A stretch of 64,000 nucleotides of DNA from contig NZ_JACVQF010000182.1 of NCBI RefSeq assembly GCF_014534645.1, positions 103,147-167,146 on the forward strand, read 5' to 3'. The notes below the pieces were generated by a model that saw nothing but the letters and a program-made list of their open reading frames with translations, was not told where the DNA came from and made no database searches. A program made the translations under genes and the position numbers. The stretch is from Streptomyces griseicoloratus (GTDB lineage Bacteria; Actinomycetota; Actinomycetes; Streptomycetales; Streptomycetaceae). Position 1 is the stretch's first letter. Each line of letters opens with the position of its first letter. This document shows, piece after piece, positions 43,416 to 54,037 of this stretch.

Positions 43416-44042
43416 TCACGCCTCGAAGGGCCGTGCCGGCCACGGCGCCTCGGCGGGCCGCAGCGCGTCGAGGCCGTCGCCGTGCTGTGCGGCGACCAGC
43501 GAGAGCACGCCGACGACGAGGCAGTTGTTGTGCAGCTCGCCCGCGAGGACTCCGCGGACCAGGTCCTCGACCGGCACCCGCTCCAGCTCCATGTCGGCCT
43601 CTTCGTGCTCGACCTTGAAGCGCTCGCCCTCCGCCTCGGACAGGTTCCGGGCGAGGAAGATCCGTACGGCCTCGTCGCAGCCGCCGGGGGTGGTGTAGAC
43701 GTCGGTCAGCACCCGCCAGTCCTCGGCCTTGACGTGCGCCTCCTCGTACAGCTCGCGCTGGGCGGCGTGCAGCGGGTTCTCGCCGGGCACGTCGAGCAGG
43801 CCGGCCGGGATCTCCCACAGCTTCTCGCGCACCGGGTGGCGGTACTGGCGGATGACCAGGACCCGGCCGGCGTCGTCGAGGGCGAGGACGGCCACGGAGC
43901 CGGGGTGGACCTGGTAGTCGCGGGTCACCACCGAGCCGTCGGGCATGACCACGTCGTCGGTGCGGACGGAGGTCTTGTTGCCCCGGAACGGGGTGCTCGT
44001 CGCCCGGATCTCCCACTCCTCGGGGGTGTCCTTGATCGTCAT
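43416..44042 (-). CDS. Nudix hydrolase, ADP-ribose pyrophosphatase-like
   Basis: A 208-residue Nudix enzyme. The ADP-ribose pyrophosphatase layout is visible: VIRQYRHPVREKLWEIPAGLLD before the Nudix box, then the box helix AAQRELYEEAHV, then YTTPGGCDEAVRIFLARNL. It cleaves ADP-ribose or related nucleoside diphosphates. ATG 44042 has GGAAGGACAGGG upstream. It is placed after pyrG, a common actinobacterial arrangement; the pyrG hairpin at 44071 lies between. Confidence 0.9.
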   Translation of the reverse strand: MTIKDTPEEWEIRATSTPFRGNKTSVRTDDVVMPDGSVVTRDYQVHPGSVAVLALDDAGRVLVIRQYRHPVREKLWEIPAGLLDVPGENPLHAAQRELYEEAHVKAEDWRVLTDVYTTPGGCDEAVRIFLARNLSEAEGERFKVEHEEADMELERVPVEDLVRGVLAGELHNNCLVVGVLSLVAAQHGDGLDALRPAEAPWPARPFEA

Positions 44043-44070
44043 GCCCTGTCCTTCCAGACGTGCGCGAAAA

Positions 44071-44106
44071 GCCGGGGCACGCCCCGCTGAATGGGCGCGC
44101 CCCGGC
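44071..44106. terminator. Hairpin terminator after pyrG
   Basis: GCCGGGGCACGCCC (44071-44084) pairs with GGGCGCGCCCCGGC (44093-44106) with one mismatch, 19 bases after the pyrG stop. Confidence 0.6.
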
Positions 44107-44124
44107 CACCGTACAACTGGTGTG

Positions 44125-45774
<1,650 letters not shown>

Positions 45775-46289
45775 GGCCAAGAGGGGGCTCCCGTGGTCGC
45801 GGTCTGGGGTGCGGCGCGGCCGTCCGGCCCGGTCGTCCCGGGTTTTTGTCGGCGGCGCCGTCGCTGCGGTTCCGGGGTTTGTCTCCCACCGGTCCACGGG
45901 CTACCAGCGTATCAGCGCCGGAAGGTGATGGCTCCCGGCCACGCTCCGCGCACGCGCCGACACGCACGTGCACCGCTTACTGTTTTCTCACCCGGTGCTC
46001 ACTCGTCCGGCGGACCCGCGTTGCCCGGAGCGGCACACAGATCATCTGTGTGCGTCGTATCCTGCTCGGACATTCACTGCCGAGCCGGCCCGGCGACACG
46101 GCACCACCCCTCGCCCGTCTGCACCGGAACAACAAGAGCTCGTCAGTTCGTTGAGCAAGAATTGTCGTTTGGCGTCACAACAGGGTGACTGCTTTGCTTC
46201 ATCGCTCAACGACGCATCACAACCACCCCTTGACCGCACTAGCGACCGCCCCCACGCGGGGTGACGTGGCCGTTCGACTGGAGTTGCAC
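45775..46289. other. 515-base intergenic region between pyrG and the GH15 gene
   Basis: It holds an odd-centre 21-bp palindrome (46033-46053) and a widely spaced inverted repeat (TCGTTGAGC at 46148-46156 with GCTCAACGA at 46204-46212). No gene or RNA gene was found. Promoters for both flanking genes should lie here. Confidence 0.4.
46033..46053. promoter_or_regulatory. 21-bp perfect palindrome
   Basis: GCACACAGAT-C-ATCTGTGTGC is an inverted repeat with 10-bp arms around one base, 237 bases upstream of the GH15 start. The length and symmetry fit a LacI or other dimeric regulator site; the regulator is unknown. Confidence 0.45.
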
Positions 46290-48092
46290 GTGGCCGGGCG
46301 CATCGAAGACTACGCACTCATCGGAGACATGCAGACCGCTGCCCTGGTCTGCCGGGACGGCACGGTCGACTGGCTGTGCCTGCCCCGCTTCGACTCGCAC
46401 GCCATCTTCGCCGGCCTGCTGGGCACCGAGGAGCACGGATTCTGGCGGCTCGGTCCCGCGTACGCCCCCGGCGAGAAGCCTCCCTCCGCCCACCGGCGGA
46501 ACTACCGCGGCGACTCGCTGATCCTGGAGTCGGAGTGGGACACCCCGCGCGGCACGGTCCGAGTGACCGATTTCATGCCCCCGCGCGACGGGGCACCCCA
46601 GCTCATCCGGATCGTGGAGGGCCTCTCCGGCCGGGTGCCGATGCGCTCGGAGCTGCGGATGCGGTTCAGCTACGGCCGGGTGGTCCCGTGGGTGCACCGG
46701 CACGAGGGACGCACGGTGGCCGTCGCGGGCCCCGACTCCGTGTGGTTCGACACGGAGGCCGAGACCTACGGCAAGGCGCTCACCACGTACGCGGACTTCA
46801 CGGTCGCACCGGGTGACCGGATCGCGTTCACCATCTCCTGGGAGCCCTCGCACAAGGAGCCGCCGCCGCTGCCGGAGCCGGAGCAGTCGCTGGAGGCGAC
46901 GGAGGACTTCTGGCGGGAGTGGGTGGAGCACTGCACGTACCACGGTCCCTACCGCGAGGCCGTGGTCCGCTCCCTGATCACGCTGAAGGCCCTGACGTAC
47001 GCCCCGACCGGCGGAATCGTCGCCGCGCCCACCACCTCCCTGCCTGAGGAGATCGGCGGCGTGCGCAACTGGGACTACCGCTACACCTGGCTGCGGGACG
47101 CGGCGATCACCCTGTCCTCGCTGCTGCGCACCGGCTACCGCGAGGAGGCCCGCGCCTGGCGCGAGTGGCTGCTGCGGGCGGTCGCCGGCGACCCGGAGAA
47201 CCTGCAGATCATGTACGGCATCGCGGGCGAGCGCGAGCTGGGCGAGGCGGAGCTGGACTGGCTGCCCGGCTACGAGAACTCCGCCCCGGTGCGGGTCGGC
47301 AACGGCGCCGCGCACCAGCTCCAGCTGGACGTGTACGGCGAGGTCACCGAGGCCCTGCACCTCGGCCACATGACCGGCCTGGCACGCAGCGACTACGCCT
47401 CCCTGCTCCAGCTGAAGCTGATCCGCTACCTGGAGGACCACTGGCAGGAGCCGGACGAGGGCATCTGGGAGGTGCGCGGGCCGCGCCGCCACTTCGTGCA
47501 CTCCAAGGTGATGGCCTGGGTCGCCGTCGACCGCACCATCAAGCTGATCGAGTCCGGTGACGCCGACGGCCCGCTGGAGCGCTGGAAGCAGCTGCGCGAC
47601 GACATCCACCGGGACGTGTGCGAGAAGGGCTACGACAAGGAGCGCAACACCTTCACGCAGTCCTACGGCTCCCAGGAGCTGGACGCCTCGCTGCTGCTGA
47701 TCCCGCAGATGGGCTTCCTGCCCCCGGACGACAAGCGGGTCATCGGCACGATCGAGGCGATCCAGCGGGAGCTGTCCACGCCGGACGGCTTCATCCTGCG
47801 CTACCCCACCGAGGGCCGGCACGCGGGCGTCGACGGCCTGCCCGGCGACGAGGGCGCCTTCCTGGCCTGCTCGTTCTGGATGGCCGACGACCTGGCGATG
47901 ATCGGCCGGGTGGACGAGGCGAGGAAGCTCTTCGAGAAGCTGCTGTCCCTGCGCAACGACCTGGGCCTGCTGGCGGAGGAGTGGGACCCGCGCCTGCAAC
48001 GCCAGGTCGGCAACTTCCCGCAGGCCTTCAGCCACGTCCCCCTGATCGACACGGCCCTGCGCCTGACGGCGAGCGGCGCGTACGCGGGCTGA
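46290..48092 (+). CDS. Glycoside hydrolase family 15 (glucoamylase/trehalase-like)
   Basis: Cytoplasmic GH15 enzyme, 600 residues, no signal peptide. Markers are GRIEDYALIGDMQTAALVCRDGTVDWLCLPRFDS at the start, NWDYRYTWLRDAA with the general acid region, and LAEEWDPRLQRQVGNFPQAFSHV with the catalytic Glu near the end. Members cleave alpha-glucosides such as trehalose or maltodextrins. GTG 46290 has TGGAG six bases upstream and is preferred to in-frame starts at 46185 or 46266. The palindrome upstream may regulate it. Confidence 0.88.
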   Translation: MAGRIEDYALIGDMQTAALVCRDGTVDWLCLPRFDSHAIFAGLLGTEEHGFWRLGPAYAPGEKPPSAHRRNYRGDSLILESEWDTPRGTVRVTDFMPPRDGAPQLIRIVEGLSGRVPMRSELRMRFSYGRVVPWVHRHEGRTVAVAGPDSVWFDTEAETYGKALTTYADFTVAPGDRIAFTISWEPSHKEPPPLPEPEQSLEATEDFWREWVEHCTYHGPYREAVVRSLITLKALTYAPTGGIVAAPTTSLPEEIGGVRNWDYRYTWLRDAAITLSSLLRTGYREEARAWREWLLRAVAGDPENLQIMYGIAGERELGEAELDWLPGYENSAPVRVGNGAAHQLQLDVYGEVTEALHLGHMTGLARSDYASLLQLKLIRYLEDHWQEPDEGIWEVRGPRRHFVHSKVMAWVAVDRTIKLIESGDADGPLERWKQLRDDIHRDVCEKGYDKERNTFTQSYGSQELDASLLLIPQMGFLPPDDKRVIGTIEAIQRELSTPDGFILRYPTEGRHAGVDGLPGDEGAFLACSFWMADDLAMIGRVDEARKLFEKLLSLRNDLGLLAEEWDPRLQRQVGNFPQAFSHVPLIDTALRLTASGAYAG

Positions 48093-48142
48093 CGCACCCG
48101 ACGCCCACAACACCCACCACCGCAGCTACGGCCAGCCGCCAC

Positions 48143-48222
48143 AGCTCGCCGTAGCTGCGGGCAGACGCCGTAGCTCGCCGTAGCTGCGGGCAGACGCCGT
48201 AGCTCGCCGTAGCTGCGGGCAG
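48143..48222. repeat. Tandem repeat, 29-bp unit, about 2.8 copies
   Basis: Two exact 29-bp units (48143-48171, 48172-48200) are followed by 22 bases of a third. Each unit contains CGCCGTAGCT and GTAGCTGCGGGC. It is in the 280-base gap between the GH15 and PucR-type genes. Confidence 0.85.
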
Positions 48223-48372
48223 TCGTGCCGCTGGGGCGGCACGGGTGGGCGCAGCGGCACCCCGGCAGCGCCGGGCCACGCGACCCACCCGACGGCCACC
48301 GTGACGCCGCGCGCACAGCAAACCGACGGCCACCATGACGCCCGGCGCACACCCCGAGGTACCGTCCGCTCC

Positions 48373-50010
48373 ATGGACACCCCCAGCGCCCCCCAGCCCA
48401 CGGGGATCACCGTGCAGCGCGCCCTCGAGCTCCCCGGCCTCCGCAGCGGCCTGCCCGAGATCCTCGCCGGCGCCGACCGCCTGCACCGCACCGTGCGCTG
48501 GGTGCACGCGGGCGAGGTCCCCAACATCGCCTCCCTCCTCAAGGGCGGCGAACTCCTGCTGACCACCGGCTACGGCCTCGGCACCCGGCCCGCCGAGCAG
48601 CGCGTGTTCGTCCGCACACTGGCCGAGCGCGGCATTGCGGCCCTCGTCGTGGAACTGGGCCCCCGCTTCGCCCGGCTGCCCGCCGCCCTCGTCGACACCG
48701 CCCGCGCGGCCGGGCTGCCGCTGGTCCAGCTGCACCGCGAGGTGCCGTTCGTGACCGTCACCGAGGAGATCCACACCGAGATCGTCAACGGCCACTACGC
48801 GCTCCTCCAGCGGGCCGAGGAGGTGCACCGCCGCTGCACCCAGGCCCTGCTGGGCGGCGGCGGGGTCCCGCAGGTGCTGGGGATCCTGGCCGACTTCGGC
48901 GACAACCCGGTCTTCCTGGAGACCGCCGACGGACGCCTCCTGTACGCCGCCGGGCCCGGACCCGAGGGCGCCGACCCGCTCCAGGTCTGGGAGGGACTGC
49001 GCGGCCCGCACAAGGACGCGCCGCCCCCGGCGGGCTCGGTCCTGGTGGACGTGCCCGGCGGCGGCCCCGGCACCGGCTCGGTACGCGCGCGCCTGGTCAT
49101 GCTCCCCGTGCGCTCACCGCTGGCGCCGGTGCACCGGATGGCGGCGGAGCGGGCCGCCGGCATCCTCGCCGTGGTGCTGATGCAGGCACGGCAGGAGGAG
49201 GAGCTGGCGGCGCGCGGCCGCGGCGACTTCCTCACCGACCTCGCCGAGGGCCGGATCACGGCGGAGGACGCCCCGGCGCAGGCCCGCGTCCTGGGCTTCA
49301 AGCCGGGCGCGAGCCCGCTGCTGCCGGTGGTGATGCGGCTGGGTGACAGCCTCTCCCCCGCCGCCGGCGGCGGCTGGGCGGTGCTGGCGCGCGCGGTCGC
49401 GGAGGAGCTGGCCGCGGTCGGCGTTCCGGTCCTGCTGGGCGTACGGCCGGTGGAAGGGCGGGTGCCGCTCCTGCTCGGCCTGCGCTCGGAGTCGGAGCGG
49501 GCCGCGGTCGCGGACCGGGTCGCGGCGGCGCTGCGGGCGGGGGTGGAACGGGCCGGGATGCAGCGGCCGGGGGCCCAGCCGCCCGTCGTGGTCGTCGGGG
49601 TGGCCGGCGGCTGGGCGGCGGCGTCGGCGGGCCTCAGGCACGCCGCGGAGACGGCCACCGCGGCCCAGGGGCTCACCGACCGGCCGTGGTACGACGCCCG
49701 GCGCCTGGACATCGACCTGCTGCTGTGGCGGCTGCGCGACCACCCGGACCTGGCGGCGTTCGTCGACCGTGCGATCGGTCCGCTCCGGGACCACGACAAC
49801 CGGTCCAGGCCGCCACTGCTGCCGACCCTGGAGACGTACCTGGCGCACGCGGGCCGCAAGGCGGAGACGGCACGCGAACTGCACCTCAACCGCCAGACGC
49901 TTTACAACCGCCTCGCCCGCATCGGCGAGTTGCTCGGCACGGACCTCGACGACCCGCAGACCGTGCTGGCGTTGAGCCTGGCGCTGCGCGCACGCAGGCA
50001 CACGGGCTAA
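48373..50010 (+). CDS. PucR-type transcriptional regulator
   Basis: A 545-residue regulator. An N-terminal PucR region (ALELPGLRSGLPEILAGADRLHRTVRWVHAGEV) is followed by a GGDEF-like central part. A C-terminal helix-turn-helix has ETYLAHAGRKAETARELHLNRQTLYNRLARIGELLG. Such proteins regulate purine, amino-acid or other catabolic genes. ATG 48373 is the first good start. It shares four bases with the convergent glycosyltransferase stop. A linked target operon is not obvious. Confidence 0.9.
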   Translation: MDTPSAPQPTGITVQRALELPGLRSGLPEILAGADRLHRTVRWVHAGEVPNIASLLKGGELLLTTGYGLGTRPAEQRVFVRTLAERGIAALVVELGPRFARLPAALVDTARAAGLPLVQLHREVPFVTVTEEIHTEIVNGHYALLQRAEEVHRRCTQALLGGGGVPQVLGILADFGDNPVFLETADGRLLYAAGPGPEGADPLQVWEGLRGPHKDAPPPAGSVLVDVPGGGPGTGSVRARLVMLPVRSPLAPVHRMAAERAAGILAVVLMQARQEEELAARGRGDFLTDLAEGRITAEDAPAQARVLGFKPGASPLLPVVMRLGDSLSPAAGGGWAVLARAVAEELAAVGVPVLLGVRPVEGRVPLLLGLRSESERAAVADRVAAALRAGVERAGMQRPGAQPPVVVVGVAGGWAAASAGLRHAAETATAAQGLTDRPWYDARRLDIDLLLWRLRDHPDLAAFVDRAIGPLRDHDNRSRPPLLPTLETYLAHAGRKAETARELHLNRQTLYNRLARIGELLGTDLDDPQTVLALSLALRARRHTG

Positions 50011-51146
50011 CCGAGCAGTCCGGGCTGCGTCAACTCGTCGTAAACACAGAGCACTTGGGCGACCGTCTCGTCCTCGGTCGGCCAGGTGGCCGCCTGCCGT
50101 ACGCCCCTGTCCTTGAGCAGTTCCCGCCGCTCGGGGTCGTCGAGCAGGCGGACGACGGCGTCGGCGAGCGCCTCGGCGTCCCCGTGCGGAACGAGTTCGG
50201 CGGCATCGCCCACGAGTTCGGGGATGCCGCCCACATCGCTCGCGACGAGGGGCACGCGCGCGTGGAGGGCCTCCTGGGCGAGGACCGAGCGCGACTCCCG
50301 GCGGCTCGGCAGCAGCGCCAGGTCGGCCGCCGCGAGCAGTTCGGTGACGTCGTCGCGGCGCCCGGCGAGCACCACCGGCAGTCCCTCGTCCTCGATCCGC
50401 CGCTGGAGTTCGGCGCGCATCGACCCCTCCCCGGCGACGACGACCAGCGGCACGGGGTCGAGGCTGCGCCACACCCGCGCGGCGTCGAGCAGCACGTCGT
50501 ACCCGCGATGCCGCTCCAGGGAACCGACCGCGATCAGCAACGGGCGTCCGATGGCGCCGAGTTCGGCCCGGGCCTTGGGCCGCAGCCGGTCGGGGTCCTC
50601 CGGTGCGACCGGCCGGCGGGGGTGGCCGGGGAGAGCGACGGCGGCCAGCCTGGCGTCCCGCGCGCCCGTCCGCCTCGCCCGGTCGACCAGTTCCGAGGTG
50701 GCGCCGAGCACGACGGTGGCCGCCCGCATCACCCTCCGCTCCAGCAGCCGCAGCAGATGGGCGCGCGCCCCGTCGGCATGGACCCGGTCGTGCCAGGTGA
50801 CGACGAGCGGGGTGCGGCGCCCGCCGAGGGCGAGCGCGGTGCGGAAGGAGGCGTGCAGCCCGTGCGCGTGCACGAGGTCGGCGTCCGCGCAGGCGGCCCG
50901 CAGCACGGCCAGCGAGCCGGGGTCGCTGCTGCGCGGCACGTGCACATGATGGGCTCCGGTGCCCGTGAAATCGTAGGTGCGCTCGGCCTCGACGGGGGCG
51001 CACACCGTGACCTTCACGCCCCGGGCGACGAGCCCCGCGGCCAGGGAGCGCACGTGCGCGCTGCTGCCCGCGTTGCCGCCGCCGAGCACCTGCACGGTGC
51101 GCAGCGACGACTGGCCGTGCGGTGAGTGGGTGCTCACGGGGGTCAC
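50007..51146 (-). CDS. Glycosyltransferase family 4 protein
   Basis: A soluble GT-B glycosyltransferase, 379 residues. The N-domain includes VQVLGGGNAGSSAHVRSLAAGL and LVHAHGLHASFRTAL; the C-domain has VAGEGSMRAELQRRIEDEG and the nucleotide-binding RRESRSVLAQEALHARVPLVASDVGGIPELV. The GTG at 51146 follows AGGAG by ten bases. The gene is downstream of the MraY-like gene, so the two may build one surface glycan. The sugar donor and acceptor are unknown. Confidence 0.88.
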   Translation of the reverse strand: MTPVSTHSPHGQSSLRTVQVLGGGNAGSSAHVRSLAAGLVARGVKVTVCAPVEAERTYDFTGTGAHHVHVPRSSDPGSLAVLRAACADADLVHAHGLHASFRTALALGGRRTPLVVTWHDRVHADGARAHLLRLLERRVMRAATVVLGATSELVDRARRTGARDARLAAVALPGHPRRPVAPEDPDRLRPKARAELGAIGRPLLIAVGSLERHRGYDVLLDAARVWRSLDPVPLVVVAGEGSMRAELQRRIEDEGLPVVLAGRRDDVTELLAAADLALLPSRRESRSVLAQEALHARVPLVASDVGGIPELVGDAAELVPHGDAEALADAVVRLLDDPERRELLKDRGVRQAATWPTEDETVAQVLCVYDELTQPGLLG

Positions 51147-51331
51147 GTGGCCGGGGCTCCTGGTTCGGCGTGGGCGGTCACGAAGAACGTAGCGAAGGTC
51201 GGGACGGTGGACATACACCGCACGGTTTCCTGCGCGTTACTCCGTCAAGGATGCCAGGACGTACGGGTGTTCCGGGAACGACGGACGCCACGAGCGCGTG
51301 ACCTCCGGGACAACGAGACGGCGCCAATCAC

Positions 51332-52093
51332 TCACACGAGTGAACGTGCCGACTCGCTCACCTTCTCCCCGTACACCGCCGCGGCCACGAGTGCGGCGGC
51401 GTGCGCCACCAGCCCCGTCCTGCCGTTGCCCGCCACCACGGCGACGCCCAGGGCCGCTCCGAGCGCGTGCGCCCCCGTGTCGCCGAGCATCGTGCGCTCG
51501 GCGAGGTCGCCGGGCAGCACGGCCGCGGCGGCTCCCATCGCGGTGGCGGCCGCCTCCGCGCCCGGGCCCACCCGCAGCAGACCCGGTGCCCCCAGCGCGA
51601 GCACCGTGGCGGCGGCCCGTCCGGGGCGTACGTCGACGAGGTTGACGAAGTGCGCGGCGCCGGCGATCACGACTCCGGCGAGCACCTTGTCCAGGGGCCG
51701 TTCCTTGAGCGCGGCGCCGGCCACGAGTCCGGCCGCGGAGATCCCGAGCAGCTTCACGGCCCCGCTGGTCACCTCGCCGCCGCGCAGCGCCGACAGATGC
51801 GCCCGGAAGCCCCGCCTCGGATCGCCGGCCCCCACCACGTCGTCGTAGGCCCCGCACGCTCCGGCGGCGAGCACGGCGAGCCCGGCGGCGGGCCGCACCC
51901 GCGCGGCGCCCACCGCGGCCGCCACGGCGGAGGCGGGCCCGGCGTGCAGGCCGACGGCCCGCCCGGCGTGGTTCTTCCGCTCCCAGAATTCCGGCCCGCC
52001 CGGCGCCTGTGCGCGCAGCGCGGTCAGGCCGGCGCGGGTCAGGGCGGCGGCGAGGGCGAGGGAGGAGCCGGTCCGGCGGGCACTCTTGATCAT
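51332..52093 (-). CDS. MraY/WecA-like phosphoglycosyl transferase family membrane protein
   Basis: A 253-residue membrane protein with shortened glycosyl-transferase-4-family motifs: AYDDVVGAG, HFVNLVDVRPGRA and MLGDTGAHALGAALG. These carry the Asp and Asn residues that bind Mg and nucleotide-sugar in MraY/WecA. It is shorter than MraY (about 320 residues), so some helices may be missing or the activity changed. It lies 32 bases after recN and upstream of the GT4 gene. This is a Streptomyces-typical arrangement but its acceptor is unknown. Confidence 0.78.
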   Translation of the reverse strand: MIKSARRTGSSLALAAALTRAGLTALRAQAPGGPEFWERKNHAGRAVGLHAGPASAVAAAVGAARVRPAAGLAVLAAGACGAYDDVVGAGDPRRGFRAHLSALRGGEVTSGAVKLLGISAAGLVAGAALKERPLDKVLAGVVIAGAAHFVNLVDVRPGRAAATVLALGAPGLLRVGPGAEAAATAMGAAAAVLPGDLAERTMLGDTGAHALGAALGVAVVAGNGRTGLVAHAAALVAAAVYGEKVSESARSLV

Positions 52094-52125
52094 CCCGTCA
52101 CCCTACGGGCCCGCCGGCCGCCCCT

Positions 52126-53862
52126 CTACGCGTCCGCCCGGGCCGTCGCGAGCAGTTCCTCGGCGTGTGCCCGGGCCGTCTCCGAGTCCTCCTGTCCGGC
52201 GAGCATCCGGGACAGCTCCCTGATCCGGTCCTCGCCCTCCAGCACCTTGACTCCGGACCGGGTCACCGACCCGTCGTTCGTCTTCTCCACCAGCAGCTGC
52301 CGGTCGGCGAAGGCGGCCACCTGCGGCAGGTGGGTGACGACGACGACCTGCGCGGTCTTCGCGAGCCGCGCCAGGCGCCGCCCGATCTCCACCGCCGCCT
52401 TGCCGCCCACACCGGCGTCGACCTCGTCGAAGAGGTACGTCGGCACCGGGTCCGTGCCCGCGAACACGACCTCCACGGCCAGCATCACGCGCGACAGCTC
52501 ACCACCGGAGGCACCCTTGGCGATGGGCCGCGGCGGCGCGCCCGGATGCGGGGCGAGCAGCAGCTCGACCTCGTCGGCGCCCGACGGCCCGTACGCGACC
52601 GTCCGCCCGCCGACCTCCACGCCCTCGGGATCCTCGGTCTGCCGGATCGCGAACGACACGCGCGCGTGAGGCATGGCGAGCGAGGCCAGCTCGGCGGTCA
52701 CCGCGGCGGCGAACCGCTCGGCGGCCTCCGTCCGCGCGTCCGTGAGCGCCTGCGCCAGTCCGCCCAGCTCCGTCCTGAGCGCGTCCCGCTCGGCGGTCAG
52801 CTCGGCGATCCGCTCGTCGTCGCCCTCCAGCTCGGTCAGCCGGGCGGCGCTCTGTTCGGCCCAGGCCAGCACGGCGGCGACGTCCTCGCCGTACTTGCGG
52901 GTCAGCCCCGTGATCGCGGCCCGCCGCTCCTCGACCGCCGCCAGCCGCAGCGGGTCGGCGTCCAGGTCGTCGGCGTATCCCGCGAGCTCGCCGGCCACGT
53001 CGCGCAGCAGGATCCCGACCTCGCCGATCCGGTCGGCCAGGCCCGCCAGCGCCGGATCGTGCGACCGTACGGCGTCCAGGGCGCGCTGGGCGCCGGCGAC
53101 GAGCGTCGCCGCGTCCACGCCCTCGGGGTCCTCCGGGTCGCCCGCCAGCGCGGCGTGCGCGGCCGTGGCGGCGGACGCCAGCGCCTCGGCGTGGCCCAGC
53201 CGCTCCGCCTCCTCGGCCAGCTCCACGTCCTCGCCGGCGCGCGGCTCGACCGCCGCGATCTCGTCGAGGCCGTAGCGGAGCATGTCGGCCTCCTGCGCGC
53301 GTTCCCGCGCGCGCGTGGTGATCTCCTCCAGCTCCGTGGCGACGGCCCGCAGCCGCCGGTAGGCCCCGGCGTACTTGGCGAGCGGCACGGCGACCGCGTC
53401 GCCCGCGTACCGGTCGAGCGCCTGCCGCTGCCGGGTCAGCTTGAGCAGCCCCTGCTGGTCGGTCTGCCCGTGCACGGCCACCAGCTCGTCGGCCAGCTCG
53501 GCGAGCATCCCCACGGGCACGGACCGCCCGCCCAGATGCGCCCGCGACCTGCCCTCGGCGGACACGGTACGGCTGATCAGCAGGGCCCCGTCGTCGAGCT
53601 CGGCCCCGGCCTCCTCGGCCCGTACGACGGCCGCGGCGTCCGCGGGCACGGAGATCCGCCCCTCGACGACCGCGTTCTTGGCACCGATCCGCACCAGCGC
53701 CGGGTCCGCGCGCCCGCCGAGCAGCAGTCCCAGGCTGGTGACCACCATGGTCTTGCCCGCGCCCGTCTCACCGGTGACGGCGGTGAACCCGGGCGACAGC
53801 TCCACGACGGCGTCGTCGATGACTCCGAGCGACCGTATCCGCATCTCCTCCAACACGGACAC
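52126..53862 (-). CDS. recN: DNA repair protein RecN
   Basis: SMC-like double-strand-break repair ATPase, 578 residues. Walker A is GETGAGKTMVVTSLGLLLGG, the central part is a coiled coil, and the signature and Walker B regions are ASGGELSRVMLAVE and LFDEVDAGVGG, followed by VTHLPQVAAFAD. It follows nadK by 175 bases. The GTG at 53862 gives SVLEEMRIRSLGVIDD, the usual beginning. No clear LexA box was seen upstream. Confidence 0.96.
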   Translation of the reverse strand: MSVLEEMRIRSLGVIDDAVVELSPGFTAVTGETGAGKTMVVTSLGLLLGGRADPALVRIGAKNAVVEGRISVPADAAAVVRAEEAGAELDDGALLISRTVSAEGRSRAHLGGRSVPVGMLAELADELVAVHGQTDQQGLLKLTRQRQALDRYAGDAVAVPLAKYAGAYRRLRAVATELEEITTRARERAQEADMLRYGLDEIAAVEPRAGEDVELAEEAERLGHAEALASAATAAHAALAGDPEDPEGVDAATLVAGAQRALDAVRSHDPALAGLADRIGEVGILLRDVAGELAGYADDLDADPLRLAAVEERRAAITGLTRKYGEDVAAVLAWAEQSAARLTELEGDDERIAELTAERDALRTELGGLAQALTDARTEAAERFAAAVTAELASLAMPHARVSFAIRQTEDPEGVEVGGRTVAYGPSGADEVELLLAPHPGAPPRPIAKGASGGELSRVMLAVEVVFAGTDPVPTYLFDEVDAGVGGKAAVEIGRRLARLAKTAQVVVVTHLPQVAAFADRQLLVEKTNDGSVTRSGVKVLEGEDRIRELSRMLAGQEDSETARAHAEELLATARADA

Positions 53863-54037
53863 GACCTTACGAGGTCCGGGCCGGGGAGTGCGACCGGCCC
53901 GCCCTTGTCACCCGGCCGAGTGGAAGCGCACCGTCAGGGGCGCGGGGCCGTGTCGATATGCGGCACCGCCACGTGGGCGCGACCAGCCACAGCACACCCG
54001 CACCCGCCGGCGCCGAGGAACCACCCCTTCGATACCG

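Noticed and set aside
53863-54037. LexA box upstream of recN
   Set aside because: recN is SOS-controlled in many bacteria, but no TCGAAC-N4-GTTCGA-like sequence was seen in this gap.
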